Shown: positions 9,700 to 16,710 of the stretch, one piece after another
Layout: every line of letters begins with the position of its first letter
How positions within the stretch are numbered: the first letter of the stretch is position 1
Source: Bythopirellula sp.
GTDB lineage: Bacteria; Planctomycetota; Planctomycetia; Pirellulales; Lacipirellulaceae
Direction of reading: 5' to 3'
Assembly (NCBI GenBank): GCA_028285205.1
Contig: JANQQA010000143.1
Location: forward strand, 1-64,000
Length of the DNA stretch: 64,000 bases
Program-made: the position numbers and the translations under genes
Notes under the pieces: generated by a model
Database searches by the model: none
The model's input: only the letters and a program-made list of their open reading frames with translations
Told to the model about the DNA's origin: nothing

Positions 9700-11169
9700 A
9701 TGCCATCAGTCACCCGTTACTTCTTTCTTTTCGCCGCGTTCAATACTTCACTGGTAAATGCGGCCGAACGACCGAATATCGTCTTCATCCTCACCGACGA
9801 TCAGTCTCCGCTGACGCTCGAGGCTTACGGCGATACCGCTTGCGATACGCCCAACATCGATAGCATTTCGCGTGACGGGATGCACCTCGACGATGCCCAT
9901 CACATGGGTTCCTGGTCGGGCGCGGTCTGCCTACCCTCGCGGACGATGATCATGACGGGTCGAACGGTGTGGCACCTCCCCGATCGCCACGGTAGACGGA
10001 AAGACCCCGACGCGAATCGCAGGCTCGCGGAGCACAGCATGCCGGCATTATTTAACGCGGCAGGCTACGACACGTTTCGAACCTGCAAGCGAGGCAACAC
10101 TTTCAAGGCCGCCAACGAGCTGTTCGATGTCCGCCACGATAAGGACTGCCGTGGAGGTGAGAAACAGCCGAACAGCCAATGGCATGGCGACCACGCGATG
10201 CAATACCTCAAGCAACGCGAAGCGAGCAATGACCAGGATCCGTTCCTGATGTTTCTTGGCTTCTCCCATCCCCATGATCCGCGTAATGGCGAAGCTGAGT
10301 TGCTGGAGAAATATGGAGCATTCAACACGAAAGAACCTCCAGAGCGCTACTTGCCAGGCGCACCGAAGCTTCCTATCAGCTATCTGCCTGCCCACCCGTT
10401 CCATCATGGCCATCCCAAGCTGCGCGATGAGGTCAACGTGCAAGGCGTGAAGCGGGATCGTAGCGAGGCCACGGTGCGCAACGAATTGGGACGTGAGTTC
10501 GCCTGCATCGAATCGATTGACGATCAAATCGGACGAGTATTCAAAAAACTGAAAGCGATGGGCGAATGGGAAAACACCTACGTCTTTTTCACATCCGATC
10601 ACGGCATCGCGGTCGGGCGTCACGGTTTGATGGGAAAGCAGAACTTGTACGAGCATACTTGGAAGGTGCCGATGCTCGTCCGGGGACCAGGAATCGAGGC
10701 GGGCAGTTCGGCATCCGGTTACGTCTACCTACTCGACGTGCTGCCAACAATGTGCGACTTGGCCGGAATCGAGATTCCTGAGTCCTTGGAAGGCAAGAGC
10801 TTTCGTCCCGTGCTAGAAGGTGCTGAGCAACGCGTGCGTGACGTGCTGTATGGCTGTTATGCGGGTGGCACCAAGCCTGGCATGCGATCCGTCAAATCAG
10901 ACGGCTGGAAGCTGATCAAGTACGACGTGCTGGACGGCGAAGTGCGCGAGACGCAGCTGTTCAATCTGCGTGAGAATCCCAACGAATTGCTCGTCGAGCA
11001 TCAGGATCAGGCCACCGCAGCGATGATCGGCAATCAGCCGGAGCCGCGGCAAGTCGATCTGGCCGAGGATCCCAAACACGCCGAGAAGCGTCAGCAGCTG
11101 GAAGCGCTGCTGCTCTCCGAGCAACAGCGACTGGACGACCCGTATCGGCTGTGGGACCAGCCGAATTAG
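9700..11169 (+). CDS. Secreted sulfatase (formylglycine type, CLPSR variant)
   Basis: A 489-residue sulfatase. The ATG at 9700 is preferred to upstream in-frame starts because it gives a clean signal peptide (residues 1-21, ending VNAA). IVFILTDDQ (28-35) carries the metal-binding Asp pair. The formylglycine motif is CLPSR at 77-81, with Leu in place of the usual Thr/Ser at the second position. That still matches CxPxR and should be modified by formylglycine-generating enzyme. HPHDPR and a FFTSDHG metal-binding motif follow. The family resemblance is to choline-sulfatase/iduronate-sulfatase-like proteins. The substrate is not determined. No partner gene is immediately linked; the Popeye-like gene is 172 bases downstream. 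Confidence 0.9.
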   Translation: MPSVTRYFFLFAAFNTSLVNAAERPNIVFILTDDQSPLTLEAYGDTACDTPNIDSISRDGMHLDDAHHMGSWSGAVCLPSRTMIMTGRTVWHLPDRHGRRKDPDANRRLAEHSMPALFNAAGYDTFRTCKRGNTFKAANELFDVRHDKDCRGGEKQPNSQWHGDHAMQYLKQREASNDQDPFLMFLGFSHPHDPRNGEAELLEKYGAFNTKEPPERYLPGAPKLPISYLPAHPFHHGHPKLRDEVNVQGVKRDRSEATVRNELGREFACIESIDDQIGRVFKKLKAMGEWENTYVFFTSDHGIAVGRHGLMGKQNLYEHTWKVPMLVRGPGIEAGSSASGYVYLLDVLPTMCDLAGIEIPESLEGKSFRPVLEGAEQRVRDVLYGCYAGGTKPGMRSVKSDGWKLIKYDVLDGEVRETQLFNLRENPNELLVEHQDQATAAMIGNQPEPRQVDLAEDPKHAEKRQQLEALLLSEQQRLDDPYRLWDQPN

Positions 11170-11341
11170 TTCCGCATGCCGCTGTCGGGGCACGACCGAC
11201 CGCAAAAACGCGCTGTACGTGGGCGGTCACTGCCCTGGGAATCTTGCTTGCAGGCGGTCATAATGGGCGGCTTGCTTTCCTCGCGGTTCGTACTCATGCC
11301 GAACCGAAGGCAGATTCAGTCCCCAAAGCACGAGCTGCGCA

Positions 11342-12031
11342 ATGAACGTCTGGCTGCATATCGGCAACATACTCTATCTGCTTTCCTACTCAGTACGCGA
11401 CATCTTATGGCTTCGCATCATCACCGTGGTGGCGATCATAAGCATGATGCCTTACTACTACTGTTGCACTGAGAACCCGTTGTACGAGCCGATCCTATGG
11501 AATGCCCTGTTCGCGGTGGTGAACGTGGTGCAGATTGGTCGTTTGATCCTAGAGCGTCGGCCAGTTTTTCTTGGGGAGGACGACCTGCGTCTGTACAATA
11601 TGGTCTTTCGCAGCCTTTCGCCCCGCGAGTTTATGAAACTGATTGCGATTGCCGATCACAAGCGAGCGGACGCTGAGCAAGAAATACTGAAGCAACACGA
11701 ACCGATCAAGGAATTGATCTTGGTCTCCAAAGGTCGGGGGCGGGTTGAGGTCGATGGTCGACTGGTTGCCGAAGTGATGCCGGGCCAGTTCATCGGTGAG
11801 ATGGGATTCCTCACGGAACAAAATGCCAGCGCGAGTGTGCACACCAGCCTGCCACTAGAGTACGTGGCATGGCCGGTTGATGAGCTGAAGGAACTGTTTC
11901 GCGAGAATCACGCGCTACATGTCAAGGTACAAGGCATCCTGGGCGTTGATCTCGTCGAGAAACTACGCCAAGAAGGCTACGCAACCGCACATCCTTCCAA
12001 GATCATGGCCGGCTATCGAAAAGACGACTGA
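11342..12031 (+). CDS. Popeye (POPDC)-like membrane protein with cyclic-nucleotide-binding-like domain
   Basis: A 229-residue protein with three N-terminal hydrophobic segments (about 4-19, 22-40, 49-68) and a soluble C-terminal domain. The first half carries features I recognise from animal Popeye proteins: RDILWLR at 19-25, a tryptophan-containing third helix LWNALFAVVNVVQI, and LERRPV at 70-75. Residues about 105-190 look like the CRP-type beta-barrel (ELILVSKGRGRVEVDG, GQFIGEMGFL). Vertebrate POPDC proteins bind cAMP and regulate membrane channels. A similar membrane-tethered nucleotide sensor is inferred here. The classical CRP phosphate-binding RxA motif is not evident (NASASVHT lies there), so the ligand is uncertain. 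There is no obvious operon partner; egtB converges on it. Confidence 0.75.
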   Translation: MNVWLHIGNILYLLSYSVRDILWLRIITVVAIISMMPYYYCCTENPLYEPILWNALFAVVNVVQIGRLILERRPVFLGEDDLRLYNMVFRSLSPREFMKLIAIADHKRADAEQEILKQHEPIKELILVSKGRGRVEVDGRLVAEVMPGQFIGEMGFLTEQNASASVHTSLPLEYVAWPVDELKELFRENHALHVKVQGILGVDLVEKLRQEGYATAHPSKIMAGYRKDD

Positions 12032-12060
12032 ACACGCCAGGACGTCGACACAGTGATTGG

Positions 12061-13353
12061 CTATTCCGACTTGGCAAGACGGATGCCGGAAAACTGCCAC
12101 TGTGAATCGGGCGAGAAGAAGTTGCGATACGTCGCGCGGATGTGATCGGAGGACGTCGCCACCGAGCCGCCGCGCAACACGTACTGGTTGCACATGAACT
12201 TGCCGTTATACTCGCCGAGCGCGCCCGCCGCCGGTTGGTAGCCGGGGTACGGCGCGTAGGAACTAGAAGTCCATTCCCAAACGTCGCCGAACATCTGCAC
12301 GGGAAAGTCGTCCTCCGAGTCGATTGAGGCGGGGTGAATGGCAGAGTTGCTTGCCAGCAATGTGTCCGCAAAGTGGCCCTCGCGCGGCACGTCAGCGGCA
12401 TGCACTTCCCACTCAGCCTCCGTGGGCAGTCGCCCGCCGGCCCAACGTGCGTAGGCGTCGGCTTCGAAGTAGCTGACGTGTGTCACTGGGGCAGCCTGAT
12501 CCAGTGGCCGTAGGCCAGCGAGGGTGTACTCCTGCCAACTACCGTCGACCTGAAACCAGTACAAGGGATGAGCACAACCAGTCCGTTGCACGAAGTCCCA
12601 ACCCATCGACAACCACAGCTCTGGCCGCGTGTAGCCACCGTCTTCGATGAAATTCAGAAACTCGCCACTTGAGACCGGTCGACTCGCAATGCTGTGCTGT
12701 TCCAAAAACACACGATGTCGGGGGCTTTCGTTGTCGAAGGCAAATCCTTCGCCGGCGTGACCAATCTCGTGGACGCCTTCCAAACCGGGCAACCACGCAG
12801 TGGTCGTGCCATGCGGTTGGGAGCTTCGGGACTTGCCGTCACGAAAAACAGGAAATAGCGGGTTATGCGAGAACAGGTGCTTGAGATCGGTAAGAATGAG
12901 TTCCTGATGTTGTTGCTCGTGCTGAATCCCGAGTTCGACGATTCGCGTCAGATGCGAGTCATCGTCAGTCGCCGCTTTGATTCGCTCGGCAACCGCCTGG
13001 TCGATGTGTTCGCGATAGGCAAACGTTTGCTCCAGGGTTGGTCGCGAGAGCAGCCCGCGTTGATGGCGAGGAAACTGCTCGCCGACGGCGTTGTAGTACG
13101 AGTTAAACAGCACTTCGTAGCTGTCGTCAAATACACCGTAGCTCGAGTCTTGCTTGAGCAGAAACGTCTCGAAGAACCAGCTCGTATGAGCAAGATGCCA
13201 ACGCACAGGACTGGCGTTCTCCATCGATTGCAGGCAGCAGTCTTCGGGTGAGAGCGTCTCGCAAAGCTTCATCGTGAACGAACGCACGGCAAGGTATCGA
13301 TCGCAGAGACTTTGGGGCGAAACGGCCGGTGGAAGTTCAATGCTTTGGGACAT
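12061..13353 (-). CDS. egtB: Ergothioneine biosynthesis sulfoxide synthase EgtB
   Basis: A 430-residue non-haem iron enzyme that joins hercynine to a cysteine-type thiol donor with oxygen, giving a sulfoxide intermediate of ergothioneine. The ATG at 13353 was chosen because it begins the conserved N-terminal DinB-like domain; the longer frame to 13461 is unconvincing. The iron-binding HxxxHxE motif is HEQQHQE (His145, His149, Glu151), and RWHLAHTSWFFE (51-62) supplies the DinB-side His. The C-terminal half is a formylglycine-generating-enzyme-like fold (FGE-sulfatase domain), with SSGEFLNFIEDGGY and a final VLRGGS segment. The start overlaps the upstream transporter gene by 17 bases, so the two are translationally linked. 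EgtD is encoded first in the same operon. No egtA, egtC or egtE is visible. Confidence 0.93.
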   Translation of the reverse strand: MSQSIELPPAVSPQSLCDRYLAVRSFTMKLCETLSPEDCCLQSMENASPVRWHLAHTSWFFETFLLKQDSSYGVFDDSYEVLFNSYYNAVGEQFPRHQRGLLSRPTLEQTFAYREHIDQAVAERIKAATDDDSHLTRIVELGIQHEQQHQELILTDLKHLFSHNPLFPVFRDGKSRSSQPHGTTTAWLPGLEGVHEIGHAGEGFAFDNESPRHRVFLEQHSIASRPVSSGEFLNFIEDGGYTRPELWLSMGWDFVQRTGCAHPLYWFQVDGSWQEYTLAGLRPLDQAAPVTHVSYFEADAYARWAGGRLPTEAEWEVHAADVPREGHFADTLLASNSAIHPASIDSEDDFPVQMFGDVWEWTSSSYAPYPGYQPAAGALGEYNGKFMCNQYVLRGGSVATSSDHIRATYRNFFSPDSQWQFSGIRLAKSE

Positions 13354-14878
13354 CGCTCTCACTCGCTGAAAGGGGACGCAGACCGGCGGGAACCAACCAC
13401 CGTTCAGAATACTCAAATACAACTTGCAACAGAATCGCCAAACAGGCAGCAGGCACCGCACCTTGCATGATCAGCGAAGTGTTATTCAGTCGGATCCCGG
13501 TGAGAATCGGCTGCCCATAACCGCGCGCCCCCACAAGTGCACCCAGGGTGGCAAATCCAACATTGAGCACCGCCGCGGTCTTAATGCCTGCAAGAATCGA
13601 AGGTGAGGCCAGCGGGAGATCAATATGGAATAGACGAAAGCTGCGTGACAGACCGAGTGCGGTCGCAGACTCGCCGTACTCCGGGGGAATCGTCGCCAGG
13701 CCGGTTGCGGTATTGCGCACGATCGGCAGCAGGCTGTACAGGAACAGCGCCACCACCGCAGTCATCGAGCCGGCACCAATGGTGTTCAAGTTCAAATAGG
13801 CAACCGGAGCGATCAGTAGCACAAGCAATGCCAGCGCCGGAATCGTCTGCACGATGCCGACGGCTCCGAGAATGATTTGACCCAGACGAGGCAACTTCGC
13901 CGCGATGACGCCTAGCGGAATCGCAAAGAAGATCGCCGGAATCAACGAACGACGCACCAAGTCGCAATGCTCCAGAGTGCGTTGCCAAACTTGGGATGCG
14001 AGTGACGGGTCTTCGATATCGCTGGAAACGGAGAACTCGTCACGCAAGAAATCGGCGGCCGCCTGACGCTCGCTAGCCTCCTGTGCGGCAACGCGGGCGT
14101 TAAGCTGTATGATCGCGGGTTCATCGATGGCCGATTCGAGCTGCAGGACCTTGTCCACCAGCTCGGGGTAGCGATTCTGCAAGTCGGACCGATAAAGCAC
14201 CACGGCATCGTATCGGGGGAAGTACGCCAAATCGTCTTCCAGCAAGACCAGGTCCAACTCTGCCAGCTGCGCGTCCGTTGTATAGGCGTCCATCACGTCG
14301 ATGTCTTGCACTTCGAGCTGCCGGTATGAGACGGCGTGTTCCATGCCGGATACCCGCTCATGGGGCAGCGAGTAGACCTTACGCAAGTTCTTCCAACCAT
14401 CGTCGCGGTCAATGAATTCGTTGCTGAAGCCCAATCGCATGTCCGGATGATCGGCTAGGTCCGAAATCGTCTTCAAGTCCAATTGCTCGGCGGTTTCGCG
14501 TCGCACTGCGAGGGCATAGCTATTGTTAAACCCCAGTGGTCGACTGATACTGATCCCATCTTTGGCGAGCAGTGACGGTAGCTGCGCTTCCGTCACGTCG
14601 GCCTCGCTGGCGAAGATCTCTTTGATCAGCGTGCCCGTATACTCAGGATAGGCATCGATTTCGCCGCGACGCAGCGCGTCGAACACGACCGTTGTGCCGC
14701 CGACCGATAGATGTGTGGAAGGCTGTCCCGTCGATCGGATGAGCTGCGTCAGCATTTCGCCCAAGATGGCCGTTTCGGGGTCCTGCTTCGAGCCGACGCG
14801 GATGCCTGCCGGTGGCGAGCCGCTTGGCAGCAAGACCAGCACCAACAACAGTAAGCCAATGACAAGGTACCGATTCAT
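13337..14878 (-). CDS. OpuC/EgtU-like ABC transporter: substrate-binding domain fused to permease
   Basis: A 513-residue fusion. Residues 1-22 are a signal/anchor helix. Residues about 24-283 are a glycine betaine/OpuAC-type solute-binding domain with the characteristic DAYPEYTGT (76-83). Residues about 305-495 are a permease with the EAA-like ATPase contact loop EYGESATALGLSRSFRLF (400-417). Such proteins import trimethylammonium compounds or, in the EgtU branch, ergothioneine. It overlaps the ATPase gene upstream (ATGA-type, 4 bases) and egtB downstream (17 bases), so it is embedded in an ergothioneine operon. The likely substrate is ergothioneine or its betaine precursor hercynine. Known EgtU proteins carry the permease first and the binding domain last; here the order is reversed. 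Choline or glycine betaine remain alternatives. Confidence 0.85.
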   Translation of the reverse strand: MNRYLVIGLLLLVLVLLPSGSPPAGIRVGSKQDPETAILGEMLTQLIRSTGQPSTHLSVGGTTVVFDALRRGEIDAYPEYTGTLIKEIFASEADVTEAQLPSLLAKDGISISRPLGFNNSYALAVRRETAEQLDLKTISDLADHPDMRLGFSNEFIDRDDGWKNLRKVYSLPHERVSGMEHAVSYRQLEVQDIDVMDAYTTDAQLAELDLVLLEDDLAYFPRYDAVVLYRSDLQNRYPELVDKVLQLESAIDEPAIIQLNARVAAQEASERQAAADFLRDEFSVSSDIEDPSLASQVWQRTLEHCDLVRRSLIPAIFFAIPLGVIAAKLPRLGQIILGAVGIVQTIPALALLVLLIAPVAYLNLNTIGAGSMTAVVALFLYSLLPIVRNTATGLATIPPEYGESATALGLSRSFRLFHIDLPLASPSILAGIKTAAVLNVGFATLGALVGARGYGQPILTGIRLNNTSLIMQGAVPAACLAILLQVVFEYSERWLVPAGLRPLSASESDVPKH

Positions 14879-15606
14879 GCGAAGACAGGCCGTTGTGCTT
14901 GGACAAACTTGGCAGCGAACTCATCGACGGGATTCGCTATCAACTCAGAAAAGTCGCCCTGTTGTACGATCTTGCCGTGGCTAAGCAACGTGACACGATC
15001 GGCCAGGAACCCCGCTTCCGCCAGATCATGGGTCACCAGCACGACCGTCTTGCCCAATTCGCGGAAGATGATTCGCAGGTCTTGCTGTAACTCCGCTCGG
15101 ATCATTGGATCGAGGTCGCCCAGCGGTTCGTCGAGGAGCATCACGTCGGGATCGAGCATCAGCGCACGCATCAAGCTCACACGCTGACGCTGGCCGCCAG
15201 AGAGTTGACGCGGGTAGCGGTCGAGCAACGCGATAGGCAATTGAGTCAGCTCCAGAAGCTCCTTAATTCTTACGTCCGATTCGGAGGGTTGCCACCGCAG
15301 GTAACGGGGCACGATAGCAATGTTCTCTCGCACAGTCAGGTGCGGGAACAAGCCGCCTTCTTGTATCATGTAACCAATTCGTTGTCGCACCGAGTCCAGT
15401 GTGAGTTCGTCAAGCGGTTCGCCTTCAAACAACACACTTCCGGAATCCGGAGTGACCAAGCCAACCATCATTCGCAGCAGCGTGGACTTACCGCACCCGC
15501 TCGTACCGATCAAAACCTGGGTCTGGCCCTTGGGACAGGTCAGATCGATAGCATCGACAGCCAGCTGGTGGCCGAATCTCTTCGATACCTGGCGAAGCTC
15601 GATCAT
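14875..15606 (-). CDS. ABC transporter ATP-binding protein (OpuCA/EgtV-like)
   Basis: A 243-residue ATPase that energises the fused binding/permease protein encoded next. Walker A is GTSGCGKST (34-42), the Q-loop is in YMIQEGG near 82, the ABC signature is LSGGQ (135-139), Walker B is VMLLDE (155-160) and the switch His is His193. It matches the quaternary-amine-transporter ATPase class but lacks the C-terminal CBS pair found in OpuCA and OpuAA. Direct ionic-strength or cyclic-dinucleotide control by that module is therefore not expected. It sits 39 bases downstream of egtD and overlaps the following gene by four bases. The arrangement egtD-ATPase-permease-egtB implies one transcript. Confidence 0.92.
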   Translation of the reverse strand: MIELRQVSKRFGHQLAVDAIDLTCPKGQTQVLIGTSGCGKSTLLRMMVGLVTPDSGSVLFEGEPLDELTLDSVRQRIGYMIQEGGLFPHLTVRENIAIVPRYLRWQPSESDVRIKELLELTQLPIALLDRYPRQLSGGQRQRVSLMRALMLDPDVMLLDEPLGDLDPMIRAELQQDLRIIFRELGKTVVLVTHDLAEAGFLADRVTLLSHGKIVQQGDFSELIANPVDEFAAKFVQAQRPVFA

Positions 15607-15645
15607 CGATCCGTCCAGTAGAGAAAAGCAACAGGGAAGAGTGAT

Positions 15646-16620
15646 CTAGTCTAGCAGAGCAAAGTGAAGCACGGCGAATCGCTGCTGCTCGTCGGTCCAA
15701 CTGCGTCGCAGCATTAGGCCGACTTCCGCCGCGATATCAGCAAATCCGCCAATGGTGTACTTGTGCGAGTACTCAGTGAGTATCTTCTCATTCTTCTCGA
15801 TGTGAAAAGTCTGATCAGAAACGGAGACCTTCTGCTGGCTACTGCTAACCAACGAGATTTCAATCCGGTGCTCCTCTGAGTCATAGACCGCCCGATGGTC
15901 AAACTCGTCCAGTTGGAAGTCACTCGCAAGTTCGCGATTGATATGCCTAAGCATGTTGAGGTTGAACTCGGCCGTCACGCCACGAGCGTCATTGTACGCG
16001 GCCTCGAGGACTTCCACGTCCTTTTGCAGGTCGATCCCGATCAGCAACCCACCGCCTCGTCCGCAAAGATCAGCGATCTGTTGCAACATCACAAGTTTTT
16101 CAGGAACCTCGAAATTGCCGATCGTTGAGCCCGGGAAGAACACAGCAGTATGGGTCGGATCTTGGCGCGGCTGCGGCAAATCGAACGGCTGCGTAAAATC
16201 GGCACAGACAGGCAAGACTTCGATCTTGGGAAACTTCTCGCGCAGCTGCTTAGCCGTCAGCCCCAAGTGATCTCGCGAGATATCCACCGGCACATAGGCA
16301 GCGGGACGATCGAGTGCATGCAGTAACGCTTCTGTCTTCGTGCTACTTCCGCTGCCGTACTCCACCAGCATCACGCCAGGACCGATCTGCTCCGCCATTT
16401 CATGCGAATATCGTTTGATAATCCAGTCTTCGCAGCGGGTGGGATAATACTCGTCCAGTCGGCAGATCTCGTCGAAGAGCTGCGAACCGCGCTGGTCATA
16501 CAAGTACTTTGAGGGGAGCTGCTTGGGCGTGGCATTGAGTCCCGCAATCACGTCCTCCAGAAATTCATCGCGACCGGGTTGCTGGTCTATGAGGGCGCTA
16601 ACAGAATTAGATTTGTCCAT
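15646..16620 (-). CDS. egtD: L-histidine N-alpha-trimethyltransferase EgtD
   Basis: A 324-residue SAM-dependent methyltransferase that converts histidine to hercynine, the first step of ergothioneine synthesis. The ATG at 16620 is preferred over an in-frame TTG at 16635; a GGAATTAGG stretch lies upstream. Family hallmarks are all present: LPSKYLYDQRGSQLFDEI near the N-terminus with the following EYYPTRCE, SAM motif LVEYGSGSSTKTE, YVPVDIS, and FFPGSTIGNFE. The C-terminal half binds the histidine substrate. It is the first gene of the egtD-ABC-egtB operon. The next gene upstream, a multihaem cytochrome on the same strand, ends 90 bases before it, so read-through from there is possible. Confidence 0.93.
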   Translation of the reverse strand: MDKSNSVSALIDQQPGRDEFLEDVIAGLNATPKQLPSKYLYDQRGSQLFDEICRLDEYYPTRCEDWIIKRYSHEMAEQIGPGVMLVEYGSGSSTKTEALLHALDRPAAYVPVDISRDHLGLTAKQLREKFPKIEVLPVCADFTQPFDLPQPRQDPTHTAVFFPGSTIGNFEVPEKLVMLQQIADLCGRGGGLLIGIDLQKDVEVLEAAYNDARGVTAEFNLNMLRHINRELASDFQLDEFDHRAVYDSEEHRIEISLVSSSQQKVSVSDQTFHIEKNEKILTEYSHKYTIGGFADIAAEVGLMLRRSWTDEQQRFAVLHFALLD

Positions 16621-16710
16621 TGAGCCTAATTCCAATCAATTGCGGAATGCCGGTAAGCGGGCAATTTTACAGGAATTCTGACTCAAACTGCAGGGAGAAT
16701 CCCTCGCGAA

